Of a stretch of 64,000 nt of DNA, positions 43,187-53,774 are shown piece after piece (position 1 is the first letter of the stretch; each line of letters opens with the position of its first letter). Source of the DNA: Tillandsia leiboldiana (lineage: Eukaryota > Streptophyta > Magnoliopsida > Poales > Bromeliaceae); assembly GCA_029204045.2 (NCBI GenBank), contig CM055076.1, positions 13,244,069 through 13,308,068 on the forward strand. Reading direction: 5' to 3'. The notes under the pieces are model-generated. The model saw nothing but the letters and a program-made list of their open reading frames with translations, searched no databases and was not told where the DNA came from. The position numbers and the translations under genes were made by a program.

Positions 43187-46064
43187 TGTAGTGATCCGGC
43201 CTTTCGGGGTATTTTTGACTTACGTGTAGTCATTTAAGCCTTTAAGTGAAATAAAATTATTCAATCCTTGAAGTTGGCCATTGTGAGATGCTAGTATTTT
43301 TCTGCGATAGAGCGCGGAAAAAGAAAGCCGACGGCGCGATCGGATCTGAAATCCGATATCGGGAACCCCCTGAACGGGATTCAAAGTGATACGGTGATTA
43401 GTCGTGCATCGGAATCCGTGCTAAATATCTTGCACCCGTTAAAGATAAGGTGGGTTATCTCGTGGGGGATAATTAATTAGTTAATTAATTATGCCAGACG
43501 GAAAATTAATTAATTCTCTTACGTACGAATTAAAAGAAATTAATTAAAAGATTTAATACGACTATATAAGGGATCCCGATTATCGGAAAGAAAAGAAAAG
43601 AAAAATAAAAACCCTAATCGGTGAGAAGAGAAAAAGAAAAGAAAAGACGGAACCCTAACCGGAGGAGAAAAGAGAAAAAGAAGGAGGAAGCGCAGGAACC
43701 CGATCGCCCTGATTCACGTGCCGGAGATCGGAGAACGAGACGCCATCGTCTACGAGGAGCGGATCCGGGTCTCCAACGCCGAAAGGAAACAAGATCGGTT
43801 CTTTAATTCCGATAAATTAAGGTTAGTGAACATCGTTGCGGTTGTTAAATTAATCGGGGGTTTATCGTGTCCTTGTAAGGTGATTTTAATCGAAACATCG
43901 ATTGCGGATTTTTGTGGGTTTTGATCAATGTTTTATTCTCGTTCTTGATCGAGGGTGATCGATGGTTTTTATCGAGTTTAATCGATGATTTTTAGTCGGT
44001 TTCTTTTTATCGGACTTGGTCGAAAATTCGATCGGGGTTCCGATTTATGTTTTGGTTGTTCGTGGATCAACGGTTTAGCCGTTAGATTTACCGCGGATTT
44101 ATTCGGAGATTTTTGGGGATGTTTCGTTGGAACATAGTGGGTTAACGGGAGTGAAAACGGCGAAGAAAACAGCGAAACTAGGGTTTACTGTGCTTGTCCG
44201 TACAGCACGGTCCACGGGTCCAGGCGTGCACCCGGTGCATGCCCGCAGCGTCGGAAGCACCAGACCCGGTGCACAGTTTTGTGCACCGGCCCGGCCCAAG
44301 GCGCGCGGTGCACGCCTCATGTGTGCACCCGGCGCACGCGCTTGCGGCCGAAGGGCAAGGACCCGGTGCACGCTCGGGTCCTGCACCGGCCCGGCCCGAG
44401 ATGCGCGGTGCACGCCTCCTGCGTGCACCCGGCGCATGCCTCCGCCGCCTGACGCCGTGAACCTGGTGCACGGTTTCCCCCGTGCACCAACCGACAGCCC
44501 GAAGTTCATTTGCTCCGTTTTTGTCCGTTTTTCCACCGTTTTGAGCGCCGTCTTCGCCGTTGGGATCACAATCTCCGCGGTTTTCTTGGCATGGCAACTT
44601 GGGATTTTTTTGGTCACTGTTTTATTTTGTTGGGTGCCGATTTCGCCGACGCTCCGCGCCTCGACGAAATTGTCGGGGGCGCGCCGTCGGGTCTCTTCTC
44701 TCATCATTTTCGCCGCCGGGGCCTTCTTGGTCTAACCATTGACGTCCCGAGTGGGCTACCGGTTGAGGATTGAGTTTTGTTGGACTTTTCCGCCGAAAAG
44801 AGTAAATTGGGTCTTGGGTTTTCGGATGTTAGTACACGCTTTTGACTATAGTTATCCTTGCGGACTTTCTTTAGGTCCAGACGCGCAGCGGAGGTGCGCG
44901 AAAGATTCGGGTGTTCCGATCTCTCTCCAAATAGGTGGGTACGGTTGCTGTAAATACAACCAGTGCAGTAAGTGCATCTATCGTCATTAAAGTGCTCTCA
45001 ATTTATCTAACAAAGTAGATGGACAATTTAACCTTTCGCATAATCGTGTTTTTATCTAACAATGGAAGCGGCTGCGGTCGCAATGCTCATGACACGCCGA
45101 TCTCGGCAAATCCGTTTTGGGATGCTGCACGTACACAGGCGGATTGGCCTCCGCATGGGTGTACTTTTCCGGAAGAGTGGTCTCTTATGACCCGTGTTCC
45201 TCACAAAAGTGTGGGTGCCGTGAGGACCCCTTCGCGCTCGCTGGGAATAGCACACCAGCACCGCGAAAGGGTTAAATGCATCAAAGTAGGTGCTTGCGCA
45301 CGAGGGGAGACTTTAGTCTCCCCGACAGGTACTTTGGGGTTGGTGCCCAACTTAATTGGTAAATCTGGGGTTGGTGCCCAGCTTAATTGTGTGCAGGGTT
45401 TTAGCGAAAGGTTCCGGTGTATTTGGTTTGCTCCTTATTCCTTATTGATATTAGACATCTACTTTGTTTGTCACTGACATTACCCACTCCGTGACAGGCG
45501 CTACGAGGGGCGTTAGCCGGGAGATTGTTGAGACTGCGTCGCGAGGGCCGTAGTCAGAACACTTGATTATTTTTATTATCTCAGTTCTCTTACGCTTAAT
45601 TTAGTTAATTTGCTTGTGGGTAGTAATATTCGTGGACATGTAGTATTTAGCACTGTGGATGAGTTGTACTTTTATAGTTTGGTTCTTTTGGTGATGTTTT
45701 CTTGTGCGGCATGTTTTCATGATAAACCAAATGACTTCGAAAAGGTTTTCTCAAAACGAAGTGCCGTGTGGGCACGGGTTTTGCAACTGCTGGCTTTATC
45801 CTTTCTAAACATTGATGCCGCTTTAATTTTCCGCTTGATGTTGTATGTCTATTGTATGGTTGATGGTTGGTGTTGGATGTATGTTGTTGTAAATGAGACG
45901 CCGTGCATATACAAAGGAGACTCTGTCCGTGGACAGGGAGAATTTGTGTATGTGGTGGTCTGGCACGCACCGGGGATGAGGTTTAAATTACCTTGTTAAG
46001 GAAAAAAAAAAGACACACGCAATTTTCTGCTTTGATAAACTCAAAAACCCCCGGGGGTGTGACA
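43187..46064 (+). mobile_element. L3-family 5' LTR of a Tekay-type Gypsy element (2878 bp)
   Basis: It starts TGTAGTGATCCGGCC and ends GGGGGTGTGACA. A TATA box (TATATAAG, about 43563-43570) precedes ACCCTAATCGG-rich leader repeats. Bases 43187-43890 have a clear partner at 59313-60017, the broken 3' LTR. A GC-rich part holds a 100-bp tandem repeat (44283-44440). ORFs at 44099-44735 on both strands reflect GC-rich sequence only. Confidence 0.85.
44283..44440 (+). repeat. 100-bp tandem repeat rich in GTGCAC palindromes
   Basis: The block beginning GCACCGGCCCGGCCC at 44283 recurs at 44383, a period of exactly 100 bp. GTGCAC or close variants (GTGCACC, GTGCACG) appear about a dozen times between 44220 and 44490. 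Confidence 0.7.
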
Positions 46065-46082
46065 GATTAAATGGTATCAGAG
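46065..46082 (+). other. Primer binding site of the Tekay-type Gypsy element
   Basis: GATTAAATGGTATCAGAG follows the LTR end GTGACA. It is the initiator-Met tRNA complement with a one-base-shorter spacer than in the element at 38540. Confidence 0.85.
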
Positions 46083-46286
46083 AAAAACAACCATAACCAT
46101 AGTAGACGTGATCCACATCCACAGTGTAGGGTACCACAAGCAAATTAGACATGAGATAACCAAGGTATAGGTGCGTAGTTCGTGAGAGTACGGGGAAAAG
46201 GGGAACGTAATGTAGGTGTAATCGTAAGACAGGGTGTTGGGGTTATAACCTTAGGGTTAACGTGGTTTCTTTGTCTATAGCGGACG

Positions 46287-47048
46287 ATGGCCCGGACTAG
46301 ATCGTCCACCGAGAATGCGGACGCGGACAGAGTGACCCCGACCACCGCAGAGAACCAGCTCCTCCGACAACAACTGCGGGAAATGGCCGGGCAATTAGCG
46401 ACGCTGACGGAGCAGGTTCGTCACCTGACGCAGCGACAGGCAACCGCGCCAGCCGAGCGCGATCCAACCCCTCCGCCCGAAACCACCGCACCCACTACGG
46501 GACCGCAAGGGACGGGTGGTACGACGACAGAACAGCCCCCATCCCCAAGGGATGTACCTACTCCGACGACCACGGGGCCCGTGATGGGAGCGACAGCAGG
46601 GGAGGCCGGAACGACCCCTACTCTCAGGGGGTCCGCCGTGGTAGAAGGGATCACGGAGCAACGAACGACGCGAGAAAGGGTCAGGACGAATTTGGATGGG
46701 TTCAAGAAGCATGACCCTCCCACTTTTGAGGGAGAGACGACCGATCCATGGGTCGTCGAGAAATGGGTGGATACCATGGAAAAACTCTTCGAGGACCTAC
46801 TAATGGTGGAACACGAGCGGGTTCCACTAGCCGTCCACTTCCTCGAAGGGAATGCACGCATCTGGTGGAAGACGGTACGCCCGGATCCAACTACAAACGA
46901 CCCGCTACCGACATGGACGGCCTTTAGAGAGGAACTTTTTGACGCTTTCTTCTCCGATAGCGTCAAGCGGCAATTGGAAGACGACCTGAAGAACATTAGA
47001 CAAGGGAACCGCTCGGTCATGGAATATCAAAGGGAGTTTGTAAGATTT
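46287..47048 (+). pseudogene. Tekay-type Gypsy gag, N-terminal ~254 codons only
   Basis: The ATG is set by MARTRSST, parallel to the gag at 38769. The coiled coil (ENQLLRQQLREMAGQL) is identical, and the capsid motifs FEGETTDPWVVEKWV, WWKTVRPDP and MEYQREFVR follow. Homology to the other gag stops abruptly after FVR at about 47048. The C-terminal half of gag with its zinc knuckles, and the protease, are deleted and replaced by unrelated DNA (47049-47330). Confidence 0.9.
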
Positions 47049-47330
47049 GTGGTTTCTTTTTTTCCTCTTAGATTAGGAGCACCGGTCACACCTTAACCTG
47101 CTACCCCTGTTAGACTCTCTCTCTCGCTCCCTCTCTCTAGAATCCTTAAGTATTAGGCGAAGCCTCCCCCGGCCGATGTGCGCGGGCGAGCTTCGAAGCA
47201 TAGGAGAACCTTGTGTACTCGGGGCCCGTTAAGGGCCATGCAAGGAATAAATAGGCTCCACCCTATGCCTTGCAGCCGAGAACCCAATGGGGCCGATAGG
47301 TAGTTCAGGGCCGCTCCCCAGATAAGGATC
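47049..47330. other. Unrelated ~282-bp filler at a gag-pol deletion
   Basis: This segment replaces the rest of gag and the protease. It shows no gag, protease or RT similarity in any frame and no terminal repeats. The text is of mixed composition with a CT run near 47115-47140. It looks like filler DNA captured at a repaired double-strand break. Organellar origin is possible on general appearance only. Confidence 0.55.
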
Positions 47331-48186
47331 TGCGGTCCCGTGGTAAGGGAATTTCTGGACGTGTTTCCGGCAGAGCTCCCCGGAGCGCCGCCGGAACGAG
47401 AAGTCGACTTGCCCATTGAACTACTTCCCGGCACCAAACCCATCACCAAGGCACCGCACAGGATGGCCTTCGCGGAGTTGAAGGAACTCAAGGCACAGTT
47501 GGAGGACCTTTCGGATAAGGGCTTCATCAGACCTAGCGCGTCACCCTGGGGCGCGCCCGTCCTGTTTGTGAGAAAGAAGGACGGAAGTCTCCGGTGGTGT
47601 ATCGACTACCGGGAGAGAAATAAGGTCACCGTTAAGAACAAGTACCCCCTGCCAAGGATCGACGACCTCTTCGACCAACTACAGGGGGGCGACGGTGTTT
47701 TTAAAGATTGACCTGCAGTCGGGCTATCATCAGGTCCAAGTAAAGGGGGAGGACATCCCCAAAACGGCTTTTCGGACTCGCTACGGTCATTACGAATTTA
47801 CTGTAATGCCGTTCGGGCTCACGAATGCCCCGGCAGTGTTCATGGACATGATGAACAGGGTATTCAAACCCTTCCTGGATTTATTCGTGGTGGTCTTCAT
47901 CGACGATATCCTCATCTATTCCCGTACAGATGAGGAACATGAAGAACATCTGCGCACAGTCCTCCAGACCCTACGGGAACAGAAACTCTACGCCAAACTC
48001 AAAAAGTGTGAGTTTTGGGTCCGAGAGGTTGGCTTCTTGGGACATGTAATCTCGGTGGCTGGGGTCGCAGTCGATCCGAAGAAGATAGATTCGGTGACGG
48101 ACTGGACCCAACCGACGACGGTAACGGAGATTCGAAGCTTCCTGGGATTAGCCGGGTACTACCGGCGCTTCGTGAAGGGTTTCTCC
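47331..48186 (+). pseudogene. Gypsy reverse transcriptase, frameshifted and interrupted
   Basis: The segment encodes RT from VVREFLDVFP through SPWGAPVLFVRKKDG and DYRERNKVTVKNKYPLPR to the catalytic VVFIDDILIYSR motif, then ends at FLGLAGYYRRFVKGFS in the connection to RNase H. A frameshift near 47690 separates two frames (…LQGGDGVF and FLKIDLQSGYHQ). The frame is then broken at 48187 by the gag-only element and resumes at 57222 after the TCTCC duplication. It is of Ty3/Gypsy chromovirus type. Confidence 0.9.
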
Positions 48187-51100
48187 TGTAACGCCCCGGG
48201 TGGAAACCAGAACCCGGGCTCGCCAACAGATCCGCCATGCACACGGAATTTCCCATGTACACGAAGCGTCGGTAACCTGCTCAGATATAAATGTACAATA
48301 AAAGAGCATAATACAGAGCTGAACTAAAAGAACTACAAAATATCTCAGACTGGAAAAGAAATAAAAACTGTATAAAAATACAATAAACTCCCAGCTCACC
48401 AAAATAAAACACCCAGCTGGCCAAAGCCAGACCACAAAATAAAAGTGAACTACTACAGTCTGAGTAAAAGGGGTACAATATCTGTCTAACAGCAACTCAC
48501 AGCCTCACAGGAGATCTATCTACTCAGCGATCCCCTCACCTCGATCAGCTGCCGATGGCCCCGCAGCTCCCGCAGAAGACTCTGCAAAACAAGGAAAAGA
48601 AAGAGAGAAAAACAATAGTGGGGGGTGAGAACCACTAGTAAACCAGTAGCCTCCCCCTGTGGGTAAAGCCTCAAACTCCGACGTACCCACTAAGTCTACC
48701 AGAGGCAAAGAATGAAGAAAGTAGTAAGCTATAAAACTACAGATAAGAAGGAACTACCACTAGTATGCCTCTAAATGCGGTGCCAAAATGAATGACTGTA
48801 AGTATGCATCAGTAACCGCATCTGTCCAAATAAACCCAATCTAGCCACCAGTAAAAACTGGTACCGCCTGCTGCCGCTATCATCATCGTGCAACCTGATC
48901 CGCACCAAAGTGATAGCAATGAGTCAATGCCGTCCGGTACCCATTTGGTACCCCGCACGCTTCGAAGTGGCACTCGAGGGGAGCTACCCACACGAGGAAA
49001 GTAACCATGTCATAAGTATCATAAAAGCAGGACTGGATCATGACTATGATCAAAGTGGAAAACCCCTCCACTAAAGAAAACCCCAATCTGATGCAAAGGT
49101 AAACATCCGGTCAACCGCCTAATGTCCACGGTTACCGCAGTACCCCACAAGTCCACAATCTGATGAAATAACCAACATCTGGTCAACCGCCTAATATCCG
49201 CGGTTACCACAATGCCCCACAATCCATAATCAAGTATGACCTGTCCCAAACTCCAAAGTCCCGACTACACTATCCCAAACCCCTGCTCGAACCCGAGCAA
49301 TATGAATCAAAAGTCAAAATGAGAAGGAGAAAGAAAACAATCATGGTTTCTCCTAAGTCAAATCCCAATATGATAGTGTAGCAATAAATAGTGGCCTATC
49401 TAGATGTCCAAACAAGCATGCAACAGTCCTCAAGAAAGATAAAAGAAAGTGTATCAAACAGTAACTCCACATGTGTATTAAGTAATAGCTCCGCATAAAT
49501 ATAACCATCATGCTAAAATCATCAGTCAACTACACATGTATATAATCCCTGGTCCATAAGAAATCTCAAAGTGGTACCCGCACATAGATATGTCATCATG
49601 TCCCAATACTTAATCCATTTAACCAACTTTCATAAAATCTATGTGCTACACGGCATGTTAATTATCACTATTAAAATATCTCAATGATCATGTTCCAACA
49701 ATAATATTATCCCAATAATATTTCCAACGTGCTATATCCACATAATTAATCTCAATGATAGGCTCGCATTTATATCATTCAATCATGCATGGTAATCAAT
49801 CAATAAGTCCAAACGGGGAATCCTCTAAATAAACTTAGTGAGTAAATCACAGTAAGAGGTAAGCAACAACTACCCACCTGAAAAGCTGACTGTCCAAATC
49901 CCACAGCTGAAAATACCAGGAAATCCAAATCTCCTACTCCAAAGGGTCCAGTAATACCCGCAACTCTCTTGGGTACAACATAAAGTCCATAAATCTCAAA
50001 AACTACCCCCGCAAACACATACAGAATTCAGTCCCAAAGATGTCCTTATTTCACCTGCTGAAAAAAATGCCCAGAAAAATTCCAATAAAAATATCACAGC
50101 GATCCTCGCGTCGAGACCTTCGAAACGAGTACCTGCACGTCCAAATCCGAGTTCTGCAGGTCAAGATATAAATTCGACAAGGTAACCTTCCCTAAAGAAT
50201 CCCCCAAAAAAACTGTAGCACTTAACTCTGGAAAAACAGTGATTTCTCACTTTTGGGAAATTAAGAAAAATCCAAGAAATATACGGGAACGTTCCTTGCG
50301 ACGAGTAGATCAAAATCGACTCTTTAAACGCCTCGATCCGATGTTCCTACGCCAAGATATAAAATCAACAAGCCCATGCTGTCCAGGAAATCCATCACAG
50401 AAAATGGGGTCAAAATATGCCTCGGGAACCATGCCAGAAACCCAAAATAAAGCGAAACGATCAACACGGAAATCGAAGCCTTACCTCTCATGAACACGCT
50501 GTCGAAGAAATCGTCCAAAAATTCCTCCTGGTTTGCGCACAGGAAAATCCTGACTGAACTGCGACGGAAAAGGAGTGAAAAAGAGGATACGTCGAAGCGC
50601 GCCGCGTCGCAGATGACTCGCTGTAGGTAACTCCAAAAATTCCAAAACTTCCTAGAGAGATGGAGGATAGAGAGAGGAAGAAGTCTTCTTAAGGCCGCAC
50701 CCTCAGATTCTCTCTCAAAAACTTGGAAAAGGCAGAAGAAAAGAGGGGTGGTGGGCTATTTATAGCCCACCAAACATTCGGGCGCACCCCCGAATTCGGG
50801 CGCCCGAATGGGCCGCAGCCCGGCCCGCGACCAGCGCCCGGAATCACCCGGGCGCGCCACGTCACCCCCGAACAGCAAACAGCGGCGCCCGCGAGTCGGG
50901 CGCCGCCGCGTGTTCCCGCTCGAACACCGCACCAGCGGCGCCCGCCAATGGCTGGGCGCCACGTGGCGCACGTGGGCGGCGCCTCGCCCGCCACGCGGGC
51001 GGCGCCCGCCAGTCAACAGTGGACACGTGTCCCGCGTGGTCCACGGGGCGCACGAGCCCGGTCCACGCGCCGGGTCTTCCGGATCCGGTCGGCCAATCAG

Positions 51101-51639
51101 GGGATGCCACGTGTCACACGCGCCGCCGCCTCCTTTGACGCCGTCCAACCAATCAGAGGCTGCCTCGTGGCATTCGGAATCTTCGATGCTCCCGGTGCAC
51201 GCCTGTTCTGTGGACCGCCCGCCTGCGCTCCTGCCCGCGCCCGCCAGCGCCTGCCCGCGCTGCCCGCGGCCCTGCTCCGCCGCTGCGCCGCTTTTCTCCG
51301 CCGTGCGCCGCCGCTCGCCGCCTGCCGCCGATCGCCGGAACAGTATTTTCCGGCAGCCGGAGTTACTGTTCCGGTGAACAGTATTTTTGGCGCCGAAAAT
51401 AAAGTGAATACACCATTTTGATCGTTTTCGCGCGCTGAGTCCAAATCCGCTGTCCGATTTTCCAAATTCTCATCCGAAATTTTGCCGAAAGCCCCCGGAA
51501 AAGCCAAATTGATCCGATTTTCACGCCGGGTCCATTTTAAAAATCCAATTTCGATTCTACAAGCTCCAAAACACTGTGTGAGCTTCCTATAGTCACTGAT
51601 AAAGCCGCAAAAGCTTCTACAAAAGTCCGGGTCATCACA
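48187..51639 (-). repeat. 3' LTR of the gag-only Gypsy element
   Basis: 3453 bp. In element orientation (descending coordinates): TGTGATGACCCGG start, GC-rich promoter with G-boxes at 51108, 51024, 50969 and 50960, TATA box (complement of CTATTTATA, 50756-50764) inside a 9-bp-arm palindrome, conserved 28-bp block (50099-50126), and end GGGGCGTTACA. The terminal GTTACA differs from GTGACA in the 5' LTR. Confidence 0.92.
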
Positions 51640-52081
51640 TCCTCCCCCCCTAAAAAGAGTTTCGTCCTCGCTACAAAACTAAACAGTATCCCATAGTCCG
51701 ATGCCTCACATAAGTAGGGGTAGGTGTCCGTCATCTCCGATTCCAGCCCCCAAAACTGTCTGCAAGCTCCTTCAAAAACGTGAAGCAAACCTCTAGCTCG
51801 AGCCACCATATCTATTCTAGCATCCCTGGTACACGAACACCTCCTGGTCACTATCCTCGCGGCACAATCGATCGTCGTGAAGTACCGAGCCAGCCTATCC
51901 ATCCCGAGCATCCTATTCATGTCCCGCAGCCATCTGGTCTGCTGGTAAAATCTAGGACTCAATCTACACCGGGTAGGACCAATGACACTCCTCCATGTGC
52001 AAAATATGATCGGGAATCTGAACCTCCCGTGCACGTGGTAACCATCCTACCCCTAACCCAGGCAATGAAGCCAAAATACTC
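51640..52081 (-). pseudogene. Protease remnant and polypurine tract of the gag-only element
   Basis: After gag, one frame retains MNRMLGMDRLARYFTTIDC (about 51860-51930), matching the late part of Gypsy protease (the LGMDWL motif class). The sequence then passes straight to a GAGGACGAAACTCTTTT-like tail and the purine tract AGGGGGGGAGGA next to the LTR, the usual end of chromovirus pol. So the element arose by internal deletion of nearly all of pol. No RT, RNase H, integrase or chromodomain remains. Confidence 0.75.
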
Positions 52082-53482
52082 CTAACAAATGACTAGGATG
52101 CTCAAATGCAATACAATGCAAAATCTAATGCCAGAAGGTAAAATAATACCTGTCACCACAAGATCGGCTGCTGAAAAGTCCTCCACCTGAGCGGCATATA
52201 CCTGACCGCTCTGAGCCGGTGGCCAGTGATCAGAAGAGTGGAAGGGAGGTGACCTGCTCACTGGGGCAAAAGACTGCTGAGCTGACGTCCTCTGTCGAAA
52301 TGCACTAGGAGCCGAGGCTGAAGATGGTGCCGTGGAAGTCGATAGGGGGCATGAAGCTCGAACGTGGCCTGACTGTCCACACTTATAACAACGACCCCAC
52401 CTCAAATCACAGGTGTGAGACAGATGAGGTTCTCCACAGAAAATACATCTGTCACGACGTCGTGGCTGCTGCTGCGGCTGCTGCTGTTGCTGCCTCTGGG
52501 GTCCACCAGACTCTCGTTGCTCAGAATGCCCCTGGCCATGAGACTGAGGCCGCGACGGTCGTGGCGGTCTCCAAGAACTAGCCTGTCCTCCATCATCAGG
52601 TGCTGGTCGCTTCCTCTCAGAACTCTGTGCGACCGACCCACTCCTCCTGGCAATCTTCGTGTTGCCCTGCTCCACCCACAATGCCTGCTCAACGGCTTCA
52701 CCAAGGGTCTGTAGCCTCTGAGCGTGCACCAGGGTATAGATCTCAGGTCGAAGACCAGACTCGAACAACTCGACCTCATGCGGTCCATCACGGGCGACGA
52801 AAGGCACGCAGTTAAGCAACTGCATAAACTCCTGATAGTACTCCTGCACTGATTTGTCTCCCTGCTGGATATTCTTCAAGTCGTCCTCCAGCTTCCGTTT
52901 CACGCTCCCAGAAAAGTACGTTCCAAGTAGCATACGCCGGAACTCGGACCAGGGCAGCTGTCGTGTGGTCTGGAACTCCGCTGGCTCCACCCGACGCCAC
53001 CATGCGTCAGCATCCCCCTCGAGACAATGCACTACCATGTGCACTCTAGACTTCGGGTCGATGAAGAAATCCCTAAACAGCTTCTCCATCGAAGATAACC
53101 AAGCCTCCGCATCCCACGGTCGCGCGGTCTGCCCCGAGAATCTGGGCGGTCCATACTGGCAGAACTTGGTGAGCTTCTCCGCGATATACTCCTCCTGAGA
53201 AGGGGTCAAAGGCTGGGCCGCTCCTCGAGCCCCACTACTCGATGATGGCGCCGTCGGCACACGAAGTGGTACAGGTGGTACAGGGGCCTCCAAAACAGTC
53301 GGGGACGGCGCCGCCTCTCTCTGGGCTACAAGCTGGTCAATCCTCTGCTCCTGCCGACGGGTATGCTCCGCCAATTAGGCCACCATGGCCCTCAGCTCAC
53401 TCAACTCCGAAGATCCGGTCTGCTCCGGCTCCTCAGGGGGGGTAAGGGTACCCTGAGTAGTAATCCGACGTCGGGGAGGCAT
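52082..53482 (-). pseudogene. Gag of the gag-only Gypsy element, one in-frame stop near the N-terminus
   Basis: The natural start is at 53482 (MPPRRRITTQG). A TAA at 53375-53377 interrupts codon 36, after which the frame is open for about 430 codons (53374-52082). Gag packages the RNA. Features after the stop: a short coiled coil (RRQEQRIDQLVAQREA), a Retrotrans_gag domain (WDAEAWLSSMEKLFRDFF; WWRRVEP; NIQQGDKSVQEYYQEFMQL), a Gln/Arg-rich stretch, and two knuckles (CIFCGEPHLSHTC and CYKCGQSGHVRASC). It ends near SAADLVVTGI, the usual protease entry, then runs into unrelated residues and a stop. The stop could reflect one base change in this copy; sister copies may be intact. Confidence 0.88.
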
Positions 53483-53755
53483 CCTGCCAACAGAAAACAC
53501 AAGTCAGGACGTAGCCACGCACGACCCAATCTAGCGAAAGTCAAAGACATCCCCCTATTTCTGTAGCTTTATGTTGTTTGCAGCCAACATAACCGTTCAC
53601 AGAAACAAGATATGTCGATCCCTCTTCCCTCATCGGAAGAGTCAAATAACCCAATCACCGACTTTCGCCAAAAACATCACGTCTCTCACGCCCTATCATC
53701 CTAGGGTCCAACATAAGCCTAGGGTTCCCTAAGTCCCAACTGACCTATCCCTAAG

Positions 53756-53774
53756 CTCTGATACCAACTTAATC
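53756..53774 (-). other. Primer binding site of the gag-only Gypsy element
   Basis: The complement of this segment reads GATTAAGTTGGTATCAGAG and directly abuts the 5' LTR end. It matches the initiator-Met tRNA primer site used by the other Gypsy elements in the window. Confidence 0.88.

Noticed and set aside
44099..44735. Two 202-aa ORFs on opposite strands
   Set aside because: These are mirror ORFs across the GTGCAC-rich LTR repeat, not conserved in the partner L3 LTR.
47153..47527. 124-aa minus-strand ORF over the filler and RT start
   Set aside because: It is antisense to RT for half its length and has no domain; the filler itself shows no coding signal.
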